Part shown: positions 46,810 to 58,875 of the stretch, one piece after another
Position numbering within the stretch: the stretch's first letter is position 1
How the letters are laid out: each line of letters opens with the position of its first letter
DNA from: Beroe forskalii
Lineage: Eukaryota > Ctenophora > Nuda > Beroida > Beroidae
Direction of reading: 5' to 3'
Assembly (NCBI GenBank): GCA_011033025.1
Contig: WFMF01000092.1
Location: 450,977-514,976, forward strand
Length of the DNA stretch: 64,000 nt
Translations under genes and position numbers: made by a program
Notes under the pieces: model-generated
The model's input: the letters and a program-made list of their open reading frames with translations, nothing else
What the model was told of the DNA's origin: nothing
The model's database searches: none

Positions 46810-47203
46810 TCATTATTCAATCCTCAATAAACATTAAACAGGTTACTGCTTTGAAGAAACAAGGACGTTCCCCAGAAATAAATCCAATAACAATCTACAA
46901 AGAAGAATCTACAACACAAATTGTAAATATATAATATTTTGATAATGTCAACAACACATCAAAAATTGTGCTGATGATTTTTCAAAGATATCCCTGAAAG
47001 TGCATGGGACACTTGCTAAACACGTATATCCCTGTGTGGCTCGCGTGGCGCGCTTCCCCAGGGAAGTGCGCTGCGCGTACACACACCTATGCGGGCTTAG
47101 GAAATGGAACACAAGGTTATCTAAAAACATAAACCAAGACAAGAATTTAGAATAGCACAAAAATTGTTTGATTTGAAAATTAAAAAATTTCCAGGACATT
47201 TGT

Positions 47204-47605
47204 GTCGACGGACGTTTCCGCGTTTATTTTGTTTGACTGGATGGCGCAAAATGACGTCCGAAATCCTTAATCCAAATGCGGAACGTTGCGCCGCGCGCGA
47301 GGGTAGGGTAACATCTGATCTTACGAGATATGTCATGGAATTGAAAAACCTAAATCAAATTTACGCATTTGGCATTGACTGTGCTTACTCATATTTCGTC
47401 GGCAGACTCATTATTTCACGACTCCGCAAATCATGGCGACATGGCGCGCGCCGCGCGCGAGGAGTCAGGCAACGCCTGACAACTCATATGTGTGCAGACC
47501 GCTTGTAGGATGTTACCCTACCCTCGCGCGCGCCGCGGCGCAACTTTGCGCTCTTGATAGCCATCCAGTCAGAAGAAATAAATGGGCAACGTCCGTCGAG
47601 CAGAC
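47204..47605. mobile_element. foldback element with GC-rich arms (copy A edge)
   Basis: The arm 47204-47315 (gtcgacggacgtttccgcg ... gagggtagggtaacat) is matched in inverted orientation by 47509-47605 (atgttaccctaccctcgcg ... aacgtccgtcgagc). Copy B keeps only the left arm (63105-63220). The duplication A/B ends inside this element. Confidence 0.65.
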
Positions 47606-48410
47606 CGCTCGATTTTTGACATTACAGTTTCGATTTCAGATAAAGAATTATATCGTCAATAAACTTTAAGATTAAAAATGTTCATGTTATAAGTTAATTA
47701 AAATCCCTGGTGTCAAGTCATCCCCTTGCAACATAAGATGATGCATTGATGCAATCAGGTACCAGCTGATTTCTAAATAATGGAAAATTAATCAATAAAA
47801 CATTTGTTGCATGTAAGCATGAATTTCTAATTATTTCAAGCTTATACCACAATTTATTTATTTGTAAATTTTGTTTTAATGATGACTGGAAAGACCTAGA
47901 TAGGGATGTTAATTGATATTGAAGTACTTTGCATTAAAAGTCAGATCGTTGTGGTTATTTGTGTTGTGGAACTTGACAATTACAGTGTTTTATTACTTTA
48001 TGCTGCATTTAATTATCTGTGGGATACAAATACAGTCATCTTTGTACAGTCAAGCCACAAAACTTTCCAACAGCTCTTTCCTTAGTCTTTGACAGGATCC
48101 AAGTGAGATACCTTTATCAGAGATCTAGGCAGATCCAAACAAATGATAATGAGACACCAAAAATGATATGGTGTAATGAAAGCTAACACTGTGGCACACG
48201 GACTTGTGACCGTGTTGTGGGGTTTAATGCATTTGACGGGCGCCCAACGCTCCCCCAGCCACTAGATGGTGTGTTAGTCTCATAAGCTTCAAGTTCATTC
48301 AGGAATTTAAGTTCATCATTAGTCTTTGTCCAGTGTAGGGAATTCAAAGCTCCATCTGGTCAAACTAGATCAAAAGATCAAGTCAACTGTCACATGCTGC
48401 ATTTAAGTTA
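47606..48410. other. non-coding gap
   Basis: AT-rich sequence unique to the interval between the two duplicated copies. No gene or repeat family recognised. Confidence 0.45.
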
Positions 48411-49587
48411 GGGATAGTTCACATATTACGTAATCAGCCGAGGGGGGGAGGGGGTTTCCAAATGATTACGTTTGATTACGAGGGGGGGGAGGGGGGGTTT
48501 GGCCAATGATTACGTAATCAGAATATCTAAATTTTCATGAAAATTTCAAGGATTTTTATGAAAATTTCACGAATTTTCATGAAAATTTCAAGAATTTTCA
48601 TGAAAATTTAAAGAATTTTTTATGAAAATTTAAAGGATATCCGAATTTTTATTACCAAAAATTAACCATTTGCAGAAAAAATTGTCAAAATTTCATAATT
48701 CATAATTATGATTAAAACATGATCTACTTTAACTCAATATGGTTCAGAATGTACAGTTCCTTTAGTGCTGCCCGTAGAGGACTTATAGGAGGGATGTACT
48801 CTATTCGTTGAACTCTTCCAAACCACTTCAGTGCCTCTTTGTATATAAGGTTTGCTGCTCTGTGCTTGATCAGAGGTTCGGAGGCCTTTCTTTCCCTAGA
48901 GCTCTAGAGTTGATGCCAGAGCAGGTCTTGGCGTTCATCCGCAGCTCCATTATCCAGCAATCAATCTTTTTGATGAAGGTGTAGGAAGCTGCAGTTGTTC
49001 AGAAGTTGCCAGACTCTGATCTGGCACTTAGGGGCTAGGGCTGATCTGGATCTTGGGTTCTGTCGGCTTTGGTGGCAGATGAGCTGGACACCGATACTGA
49101 ACTTTGGTTCCATCGGTTTTGAAGGAGGTTGAGGTGGGACCAAGACGTTGACTTCTGGCTCTTTAATGGAACTAGGGGCCTCAGGTGTAGAGGAGGAGGA
49201 GGATGATCTGTTGGAGGTAAAGGAGGATGATGAGCAGATGAGGATGTGTTGGAGGAAGGGAAAGAGGAGGAGGTGTCCATCTCATTGTCAGAGGAGTTGT
49301 CGTAGGCGAGATTTCCGTAGGAAAAACTAAATGAAGCTTTGAATGTCATCTTCAAGTCGATGATTTTGATGATTGAATTGAAACACACGATACTGTTCTA
49401 ATTTTTTGTCAGATACTATAGTTTTTTGTGACGTCAAAAAAACTGAAGGAGGGGGGGGGGTTGGGCCATGATTACGTAATATTTTCCGAAAAAGAGGGGG
49501 GTTTGGCCATGATTACGTTTGATTACGGAGGGGGGGAAGGGGGTAAAAAATGCCCAAAAATTGATTACGTAATATGTGACCGATCCC
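48411..49587. mobile_element. 1,177-bp TIR element with TTA target duplication (PIF/Harbinger-like)
   Basis: The left end gggatagttcacatattacg and the right end cgtaatatgtgaccgatccc form 26-bp inverted repeats with two mismatches. TTA flanks both sides (48408-48410, 49588-49590), the target preference of PIF/Harbinger elements. G-run blocks (gattacgaggggggg) follow each end. The interior has minus-strand coding-like relics but no nuclease. Confidence 0.8.
48730..49355 (-). pseudogene. coding-like relics inside the TIR element
   Basis: On the minus strand, 49035-49355 is open with a Ser/Pro-rich reading (YGNLAYDNSSDNEMD, then Pro-rich). 48735-48885 reads IKHRAANLIYKEALKWFGR and then YIPPISPLRAALKELY. 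Frameshifts separate them. They have protein-like composition and may be a captured host gene fragment or a decayed element protein. I do not recognise the family. Confidence 0.35.
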
Positions 49588-50104
49588 TTATGAAACCATG
49601 AACACATTGTAACACATGTTGAAATGAACAATGTAGTTTTGTGAAGAGTTTGTTGTGGAACTGTGTTGCTGTAAAGCAAAAAGTTTTATACTTTACTACA
49701 TGCTTAGACATTGAGAATTTTTTAGCCATTCAAGCATGCCAATATCAATGATAAATATGCCAATGATTCGGCACAATTGTTTGAAGAATTCACATGACTG
49801 ATGACATACATGTTACTGCTAGTTTCAAGTTGGTTAGTAGTTAATAAAAAAGTTTTGGGTCATAAAAAGTTGCAGGTCACCTCATCAAGGCGGTCAATAC
49901 CTACCCATTGCACCCAGTCTAGATAGTTAGTTCTATCTAGAGATCTAGGCAGTTGTATGGTATGATTCTCTACCTCATAAAAAGCTCTTGCAATTTAAAC
50001 ACCCCAAAAGCTGATGTAGGTATTTGACTGAAGATGCCTGCACATCACTCATCTTGGTGTGACTCACTTAGATCCTACTGCTCTCCACAGTCCACATTGC
50101 ATTA

Positions 50105-50470
50105 GGGGCTATCCATAAAGGACATCAGCTAAAAAGGGGGAGGGGGAGTCTGGCCAATGGAAATTTTTGCATATGTTGGAGGAAGGGGGGTGTTTGGCCA
50201 AATGCAGACATCCACATTTATGAAAATTTTGGTTGATTTGACTACTTTTTCACTGGGAAATAGTCGATTTTTTAGAATTTTGACCTAGATTTTCAACATT
50301 GAGTCAAATGATAAAGTTGATTTTGTCACCATATTCGAGAAAAAGGGCATGAAAGTGTCGACAGTATAGATTTTCAATGAAAATGTGGATTTCCAGAGGT
50401 GGGGGGGGGGGTATTTCAGGTTGTGGATGTTTGTAGACAAGTGGGGAGGGAGGAGTCCAAAAAAGCCAAA
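50105..50470. mobile_element. MITE-like fragment beginning ggggctatccataaagg
   Basis: The left end matches the family at 3886 and 33029, followed by the same G-run and 'tggccaaatgcagac' blocks. No inverted right end could be found. 49591-50104 before it holds nothing recognisable. Confidence 0.5.
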
Positions 50471-50504
50471 ATTGGCAATGTTGTACCACAGGAACATGAT
50501 GAAA

Positions 50505-51705
50505 ATTAGTATCCATTAGTTACCATTAGTATCCGTGGTAACTGGGTGGATACTGGGTGGATACTGGGTGGATACTAAATTTCAGATTTAGTATCCACGG
50601 ATACTAATGGATACTGGTGGCTAATTTTTCTAAAATAGTATCCACCGTGGATACTAAATTAGTATCCATTAGTTACCATTAGTTACCATCAGTTACCATT
50701 TAGTATCCACCCAGTTACCACGGATACTAAAAATAGCCGTTAGTTACCATTTAGTATCCATTAGTATCCACTGATGAATCAGTATCCATCAGTTACCACC
50801 AAACAACAAAATTGAATTTTAACTGCTCTTTAATCGGAGCCTTGGATATATTTTTACATTGCCAGTGGTAACTAAAGCCTCTCTGTGGATACTAAATTCG
50901 ATTAAATACACAGTTAAATTTCAGTATCCACCAAAATATATTAATACCTTAAATTGACATTTGCTGCCGATAAAAAGTTTAAATCATCTAGCCCCAAAAA
51001 GATAGATAATTTTCGATAATAACCTTGTTTCTTTTATTTAGCCTCCAAAAGCACCAATTATGAACATGTTATCCGCAGTTACCATTAGTATCCACCCAGT
51101 TACTATTAGTATCCACTCAGTTACCATTAGTATCCACCCAGTTACCATTAGTATCCACCCAGTTACCATTAGTATCCACCCAGTTACCATTAGTATCCAC
51201 CCAGTTACCATTATAGTATCCACCCAGTTACCATTAGTATCCATCCAGTTACCATTAGTATCCACCCAGTTACCATTAGTATCCACCCAGTTACCATTAG
51301 TATCCACCCAGTTACCATTAGTATCCACCCAGTTACCATTAGTATCCACCCAGTTACCATTAGTATCCACCCAGTTACCATTAGTATCCACCCAGTTACC
51401 ATTAGTATCCACCCAGTTACCATTAGTATCCACCCAGTTACCATTAGTATCCACCCAGTTACCATTAGTATCCACCCAGTTACCATTAGTATCCACCCAG
51501 TTACCATTAGTATCCATCCAGTTACCATTAGTATCCACCCAGTTACCATTAGTATCCACCCAGTTACCATTAGTATCCACCCAGTTACCATTAGTATCCA
51601 CCAGTTACCATTAGTATCCACCCAGTTACCATTAGTATCCACCCAGTTACCATTAGTATCCACGCAGTATCCACCCAGTTCCCATTATATCCACCCCGTT
51701 GGTTT
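50505..51705. repeat. 21-bp minisatellite (cagttaccattagtatccacc)
   Basis: From about 51078 to 51680 roughly 28 units of exactly 21 bp run in one direction, almost identical. 50505-50790 holds diverged and partly inverted units (ggtggatactgggtggatact against agtatccacggatact). Because 21 is a multiple of three and the unit has no stop in several frames, both strands stay open (VDTNGNW repeated on minus, TQLPLVS on plus). I see no promoter, splice site or unique flanking coding, so translation is unlikely. Confidence 0.9.
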
Positions 51706-52353
51706 ATTTATTTGACTCTGCTACCCAATTTATTGATTATATTGATCCGCCAGTTGTGATTGGTCCAATTTATTCAAACTTTCATTTGATTGGCTGAGTT
51801 GAGGAAATTATCTACACTTTGATCTTGGGATCTTCTATGATCCGCCCTGAAAGTGTTCCAATGTAATTTTCCTTTGATGCCCTAATATTATTGAACTCTG
51901 GATTTTGATTGGCCTGATCCGTCCAATATCATTTCTGATTGGCTATTCTGCAGAAATTATAGCGGAGACCAAAGTCTTAGTTTTCCATGAAATAGACTAC
52001 CGGGTTTGGTGTGACGCTCTTGAATTTGCACTTCCCTACAATTTCACCTTTACTCTAAATCATAATCTCGGACTTTCATTATTATATCTCGATATTTGGA
52101 AGATGATTTGCCATGGATCTGTATTATTAAGTTCCCGCTTTCAATGAAGTAAGTGGATTGGTGGTCTATGAGTCTCCTTCTCTTAAGACTCTTAACTTTC
52201 CCTCAAAGTCTTATGATAGTAATTATTTACTTTAAGAGTCTTACTTCATTCGGTGATATATCCTCAAAGTCTTATGATGGTATTATATACTTTAAGAGTC
52301 TTACTTCAATAGTTCAACGGTGATATGTTCTACTATGAACGAGGGATATATGA
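51706..52353. other. non-coding gap with a 60-bp direct duplication
   Basis: 'cctcaaagtcttatgat...tactttaagagtcttactt' occurs twice (about 52202 and 52261). Nothing else is recognised; a 80-codon frame at 51905 has no supporting context. Confidence 0.45.
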
Positions 52354-52664
52354 CAGCCCGTTGGTCCTGCTAATACACAGCTCACTCGGCGCTGCTACGC
52401 AGCACCTCGTTCGCAAATTTCAAATCCACGAAGTACTTTTTACCGCATCAAAACAATCCAATCAAATCAAAAGTTACAGGTCAACGTATTCAAAACAGCA
52501 TTAAACAGGAATGAACGCGCGCGCAATATGTAACCATAGCAACGCGCGCATATATCCATACTGCACGTGGGCGCCCCAAAATGTGTCTACAAAAGGACAA
52601 AAGACGTTACGACGTACATAATTATGATGATAATAATACAGAGGTTGCGAAATTATATTAGAGA
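52354..52664 (-). mobile_element. non-autonomous Helitron-like unit, single copy at left edge of copy B
   Basis: It matches the units at 30669-31618. The minus-strand 5' end TCTCTAATATAA preceded by A is intact. The hairpin end is altered (gacagcccgttggtcctgc). The motif gtaaccatagcaac is at 52530-52543. Copy A has a tandem array at the same place. Confidence 0.75.
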
Positions 52665-53269
52665 TGTCGGATAAGGTAAGTTGATTACAACAGCCTGCTG
52701 CAGGCAAAATCTTTTATTGTTTCACAGTTTCACATCTGTGGCTGAGTCTGAGACCAATTAAGTAACAAGCCTAACATAATTTGATGGCCTACCGACAAAG
52801 TGCACACATAAGAATCTATTTCCACGGTCTAACAGGGTGGCTTGTCAATGATTTGAGCTGAGTGAGCACATCAAATCCTGAAAACGACAACTGCGCTTTT
52901 GTGCAGCTCTCAGCCAAGTCGGCATCTGATCCAAACTAAAACAAACGACAAGTGGGCCCAATGTTTCAAGTGGAGACTGTGAGTGAACTTGAAGCGTCTC
53001 TTGGTGCTGCCCAAGAGTGCCCCACCATGTGCGCAGCCACAGTGCCCATGCGAGGTCATGACGGGTGCTTTGTCATGCGAGGTCATGATGGGTTAGGTGC
53101 CGTTCAACTCACGTGATGCACCAGCTCACGTGATGCACCGTTACCAACAAGTCACTACTGATTACCACTTGGATCGGCTTGCCCGTGGCATGAACCCTGC
53201 CAAGAAGCGCATATCCCAGAATCATGTTCTGTATGACATCTGTGTGACCATTGACCAGTACAACAGCCC

Positions 53270-54110
53270 GCCCCAGTATGAAAATTTTAAATGCTTCGCA
53301 TCTGTGGCTGTGTCTGAAACCTATTAAGCTATTAGTATTCAGTAAGTAACATAGTTTGGGCACAACAGCCCGCCACAGGCGAAAATTTTCAAGGTGTTTT
53401 GCACCTGAATCTGCCTCTAAAATCAATTTGGTAATGTATAAGTTGATTACAACAGCCTGCTGCACAAGTTTCTGTAGCTGTGTCTAATCAAAGCTGTTCC
53501 AATAAGGTCAATTTAGTAACAAAATTTGATAACAACAGCCCGCCGCAGGCAAAATTTTTTAATGCTTCACATCTGTGGCTGTGAATGAGACCTATTCAGT
53601 GAGTAACGTAGTTTGATAACAACAGCGAGCCGCAGGCGAAAATTTTCAAGGTGTTCTGCATCTGAATCTGCGTCTGAAATCAATTTGGTAATGTATTAGT
53701 TGATTACAACAGCCTGCTGCAGGCTAAATATTTTATTGTTTCACATCTGTGGCTGAGTCTGAGACCAATTAAGTAACAACCCTAACATAATTTGATCACA
53801 ACAGCCCGCCGCAGGCGAAAATTCTAAAATTTTCATTAAAGTTTGATACTTTCATATCTGTAGCTGTGTCTAGTAAGGTTAACTCGGTAACAAAATTTGA
53901 TAACAACAGCCCGCCGCAGGCGAAAATTTTTAATGTTCTACATCTGTGGCGGTGTCTGAGACCTATTAGTGTTCAGTAAGTAACATAGTTTGGGCACAAC
54001 AGCCCGCCGCAGGCGAAAATTTTCAAGGTGTTCTGCATTTGAAATCTGAATCTGCCTCTAAAATCAATTTGGTAATGTATAAGTTGATTACAACAGCCTG
54101 CTACACAAGT
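53270..54110. repeat. satellite of about 90-100 bp, copy B
   Basis: Same array as 32210-33020, with one extra unit near 54000 ('gcccgccgcaggcgaaaattttcaagg') relative to copy A. No coding. Confidence 0.7.
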
Positions 54111-54177
54111 TTCTGTAGCTGTGTCTAAGGGGCCATCCATAAAGGACTTCCGCAAAATTTCGGCCATTTCAGACCCC

Positions 54178-56476
54178 GGGTCAGGGACGGAAGTTCGAAA
54201 CCCGGAAGTTCGACAACCCAGAAGTTAGACACTCTCACTGCTTGTCGAACTTCCGGGCGTCAACAGACTGAAGTCCGACAGTTCTAAAGCTCGATAGCAG
54301 GATCAGGTGTCGAACTTCCGGTCGTCAACAGACCGAAGTTCGACACCCAGAAGTTCGACACCCTTTCTAAGCTCTACTAAAAAGTGAATTCGCCTTTTAC
54401 ATTGATGCCCCTTTATACTAAAGAAATTACAGGCTTTGGTGAAACTTATATCGATAGATCTAATCAGACAAGAAGTTAATGTTATGATATAATGGGTATG
54501 TATAAGAGTATATGATAAGTAAATATAATAACTATAAGATTTATTAATATAATAACTTAATAAGATAATAAATCCATGCATTACCTACTTAAAAAATCCC
54601 AACAAGGTACAATTACATTCAATTCAAAACTCAAACGGCAATCAGAGTCCCTGCAGCCTTCAGGAAGGTCAGCTTGTTGTCTTAGGTGTCGTAGGCGTCG
54701 ATGAGTCTGACAAGATTCTCGTCGTACTTCACCCAGCGATGATCCTGAGGAGGAGGAGGCTTCCTCATCGTCTGCTGAGACATTTTCCACTCAGTGATGT
54801 CCTTCTCCTTTCTGAGGACGTCGAGGAACTTCCACATGGTAGGTTTGCAGGCGCCCATCAGGGAGTGGAATCCTCTGTGCCAACCCTCTGCGATGTTGCT
54901 GCTCCTAGAAAGAGAGGCGATAACAGGGTCATGGTGATTTTACATGTAGGGAGAGAAGAGGGGAGGTGAGGAAGGAGTCCCGAACCAGGTCCTCTCCAGG
55001 TAGTCCGTGATGTCATCAAGGTCTGAGGGAAGGGTAGGCTTCAGCTGACTCCACACATCCCCAACATCACCCAGGTGGACGAAAGACAGGGCGCCAATCT
55101 GCTGGAAGGCTTCTTCAACAGGGGATCCCTCCACCACCAACTCCTCCTTCAGTCCCTCGTTGCAGAACTTCCGTAGCAGGGCCTGCTTGAAGTGGAAGAA
55201 ACAGCCTCTGATGGTAGCGGTGGGCCAGACAGAGGATGCAGCTTGGAAGAGTATGGAGGTGGCAGTGGGGAGTGGATTTGGTGACGGAGGAGTCCAGGTG
55301 GAGGTTGAGCTTCCCAGGGCACCCCTTGATGACACAGGTCCAGTAGGAGCGTTCTCCACGTCGCTTGTTGAGGGAATAGCGGTGAGACTCGTAGCGGTGA
55401 GACTCTGCTTCGTGCCAGTGCGGGCTGGAACTAGAGTAGGAGTAGATGTGGAAGACATGTTGGGGGATAATTTGGTTAGATTTTTCGGGCATATATACTC
55501 TTTGACCCCATTACATCAAGCGTTTCAACCTCATTACATCAAACGTTTCATCAAGTTTGCTGATCTTGTCAAAGACCCTGTTATGACTCGTACCTACAAC
55601 TCGTACCTACAACCCCTGATTAGGTTGGTGATCATGGCCTCATTATATTGCCTATGCTTCAAGAATCGTACTGACAGCCTATTCAAAGCAAAGTCAAAAT
55701 TTCATCGATTAAACAAGTTAACAAGTTCAGTCATCCCTATCACAGTTCACGTCACGACTCGTGCTCGGAACCATGATAGCCTGATGAGGTTGGTTTCTGG
55801 TGATAACAACCCCATCACATCGAGCGTTTACCGCTCATCAAGTTCTATTGCCCCCTTATCGAGGGTCACATGACGACTCGTACTGCAGAGTTTCCTTTGG
55901 CGGACCTAAGGCGGACTCGCTTTATCAGGCCTATGGAGAACCTAATCGGGGAAGGATAATGATTGGGATGATTGTAAGTGTTAGGTAAGTGTTTGGGTTC
56001 TAGTTGGGGCAAAAAATAGAGGTATGGTTAGGGTTAGGGTGAGTCCGCCTTAGGTCCACCGAGGGAATGTCGGTGTTCCTCCAGACTGCCGAAAGCCTTA
56101 CACTTTAACCGGTTCTCAAATCGCCAACTCAAAAGCCTAATGAAAAACATAATTGAAAGATTAATAAACTTCATCAAAGATGACATGACCACCAGACGTT
56201 AAATAATGGGCGCATGCAAGTACTTTATCCGATAAAACTTGGTGAGGTCGCCTTATTAAACATTAAAAGGGCTCTTCGAAGTGTAAGAAAAGGTGGAGAG
56301 CTTGTCGAACTTCCGGGCGTCAACAGACTGAAGTCCGACAGCCAGAAGTTCGACAGCGGGATCAGGTGTCGAACTTCCGGTCGTCAACAGACTGAAGTCA
56401 GACAGTCATAAAGCTCGACAGTGTCTAACTTCTGGGTTGTCGAACTTCTGGGTTGTCGAACTTCCGTCCCCCAACC
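54178..56476 (-). mobile_element. Mutator-like element, copy B (2.3 kb, compact)
   Basis: Same ends as copy A and the same 9-bp target duplication TCAGACCCC (54169-54177, 56477-56485). The terminal zones of gaagttcgaca units are about 190 bp each. It contains the FLYWCH/MULE remnant but no catalytic core, so it is non-autonomous. Confidence 0.82.
54682..55458 (-). pseudogene. FLYWCH/MULE transposase remnant, copy B
   Basis: It has the same parts as copy A, but the C-terminal piece is open for longer. One frame from 55458 runs through ATIRGCFFHFKQALLRKFC, then FVHLGDVGDVWSQLKP and YLERTWFGTP to 54943, where copy A is broken. The FLYWCH part is read in another frame (CVIKGCPGKLNLH). The central DDE region is absent in both copies, so the deletion predates the duplication. 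Confidence 0.7.
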
Positions 56477-56586
56477 TCAGACCCCTCCCTCCCCCCTTGT
56501 CTGCAAACGTCCGCAATCCAGGGACCAATCGGGTGACCATGTAAGTATGTAGAAGTGTAGAATGTATAGCACATTAGCACGACTAA

Positions 56587-57936
56587 CAAGAATTGCGCCT
56601 GCCAGCACATTTTTTGTGCCCGTTGTTCCCGTATGCAGGCGCTTAATTTCCTGTTCCCTGGGGCTGGTATTAAAACAAGCCGTCATTAAAATCGCTGTCG
56701 ACCATTGTCCGTCTCACTTACTGGATGAATTGAGGATAAAACGCTTTATCTATACTATCAAGTGTCACATCGCAATACTTATATTATTGGATCAATTTTA
56801 TAAATATTTCATTCGTAATTATAAACTGAAAACAATAATTTCGCTCGTTTCCTGTAATAACCTCTGCGTGCAATTTAATTTCATGAAAGCACGATAAAGG
56901 TCGCACGTGATCTCAAGTCGCACGTGCATCTTACTGCGCGCGCAAAATAATTCATGAACACCTGCCGTGTTCGGTTTGCGCGCGTACACATTCATTCTTG
57001 GTTGTTTCCTTTTGAGTTTTGCGCGCCGTCTCGTTCCCACATCAAGCATTGCGCATTATCAAGCGTTACCATTATTGAAAATAATTATATCATATGAAAA
57101 CACATTATTTTGTCCGGACAAGTTTCTGCAGTTTGATCCCATGTTGCTAAGATACCACAGTCAGAGGATCGAGGATTGCTCATGCATCATAGCGACTATT
57201 GATATTCAACCAAATGCAAGTGCAATGTTCTTCCTGGGCGTCGAAATTTGTGATTTTATGATCAACAGTGCAAACTTGAAGATAAAAAGAGGTATCACTA
57301 GCCAAGATTGAAGGTGTATATTTCGCAATTCATGAGTCGTAAATTCATGAGATAGTAGATACCGGGACAAATTTTCATCTCTTACTTTCCCCAGCGAAAT
57401 TGCTAAGGTCAATCATCATTGATCGAACTCTATTGCTCCTTGTCAATTGTTGTCTCCTGCTTAAAGAAAAATTTTAATTTGATTGAATCCCAATCATAAG
57501 ACAAAATTTGATAGAGAATTCCAAGAAAATCGAACGACATTCATGCACCTCTTATCATTGAAAAGTTTGATGAAATTAAAGAATGATGAAGATTTAAAAA
57601 AAGAATCAAGTTTCAACATTAGGATGAACAGAGCATTGAACCCGAATAACTGTAAGCTAGCTGCAGTGCACACTGCATGTACAGGATGCCACTACACCAA
57701 GCTATACTGGCGCGAGTAATATTATAAAGGAGCAGTTTGATGCTTGAAAATGATCGCAAAAGTGACATACCACCACGGATCGCATATGACCAAATTCGGT
57801 CGCGCGCAGCACCACCACCTATTTCAGATTTAACAGTACGCATAAAGGTAGTATACACACAAAACCCACAAAACACGATCTCTGCTAACCTTTTCTCAAT
57901 GCCTTTTTGTAAAACAAAAACGCGATTGGGAACAGG
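56587..57936. mobile_element. 1.35-kb insertion present only in copy B
   Basis: Copy A runs directly from 'tagcacgactaa' to 'aaaattgacatttg' at this point. The insertion starts caagaattgcg and ends near aaaacaaaaacgcgattgg, like the repeat element at 44909 and 60812, so it is another member of that family. Short frames inside (for example 57483-57719) are unrecognised. Confidence 0.65.
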
Positions 57937-58644
57937 AAAAAATTGACATTTGATTGTGAAATTCTGTGAATTGCATTTTACTGGTTGCTCATTTGCTCAG
58001 CATATTTGACAATTATGTGAATTTGAAACTGTGAATGGATAGAAAGCCCGCTTATCAGCAACTGACGCTTGTAAGGTCGTATCAGATTTCACAATTCACA
58101 GTCTTATGTTTCAACATTCAGCGGGACTCTGGTCGTCTTATTGCCGTTGTTTTGTGACCTTTCTACTTCGTCATGGTTGTAAATCTGAAAAACCACTTAC
58201 AGTATTCACATTTACTGCATGTAATTTTAATTTCAAGTGGAAGCTTGCCAGAGCTGGCAAGCTCCTGCCCACATAAATGTGAAAAATCAATTCTGTCAAG
58301 AGTTCTCATGAAAGTAGAAATAGTTTACATTCAGAAAAAATCATACAAACCTTTAAATTCTCAAGAGTGAATGAATATTTCACATCAATTCATCAATCGC
58401 AACATCGATCTTTACTGTAAGCTAAGTCAGTAAGTTGGAGAAGATGGTGGTATCTGAATAACTTGCTGTAAATTCGCATCATGCCTTTGCCTAGAACATG
58501 GTATAGTAATAAGATATTGCTACAGGGTGCGCTAAAAGTCTTGACCCCTTTTTTGATCATTCGAAAAATACAGCAGATATTTCGATTCCGTAAAAAGTTT
58601 CTTTAAAATTATAACCAAAGAATGGCGGATAACGAGATTTTTTA

Positions 58645-58688
58645 GTTGCTATGACGTCCATAGCAACCACACGAGTTTCCATAGCAAC
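58645..58688. promoter_or_regulatory. RFX/CRE-like patch upstream of the transporter
   Basis: gttgctatg-acgt-ccatagcaac is an imperfect 23-bp palindrome with TGACGTC at its centre. It is followed by gtttccatagcaac at 58675-58688. These resemble X-box (RFX) and CRE motifs. They lie about 190-230 bp before the transporter ATG and are kept in copy A (42747-42784). Confidence 0.45.
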
Positions 58689-58875
58689 CGACCCAACAAT
58701 TAACGATCTTTGGCATTTTTGACATATAGATCTAGATCATTGTAGGTAGTACAATGAAAAGGAATGAAAGTCTTAATTTTTACAATTGGAAATTTCTAAC
58801 GAAAACTAAAAGGATTATTAAAAAAAAGTATTAGAACATTATTGTGAAACTAATACAACATATTTTCCACAGAGA

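Larger units (their letters stand above)
31619..47490. repeat. large duplicated region, copy A
   Basis: This matches 52665-63388 in the same orientation, apart from a block of about 6.5 kb (33399-39918) present only here and about 1.35 kb missing near 42030. Copy A has frequent one- to two-base indels in the transporter gene. It could be a recent segmental duplication, or a second haplotype assembled in series. The similarity stops at 47490 within a foldback repeat. Confidence 0.8.

Noticed and set aside
51038-51663. Long open frames of VDTNGNW or TQLPLVS repeats as genes
   Set aside because: Both strands are open only because the 21-bp unit lacks stops; no unique coding flank or gene signals.
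51078-51680. CRISPR-like regular repeat array
   Set aside because: Units are directly adjacent with no spacers, and the genome is animal; it is a minisatellite.
56819-57412. Frames within the copy-B insertion
   Set aside because: No recognisable motif, absent from copy A, and overlapping on both strands.
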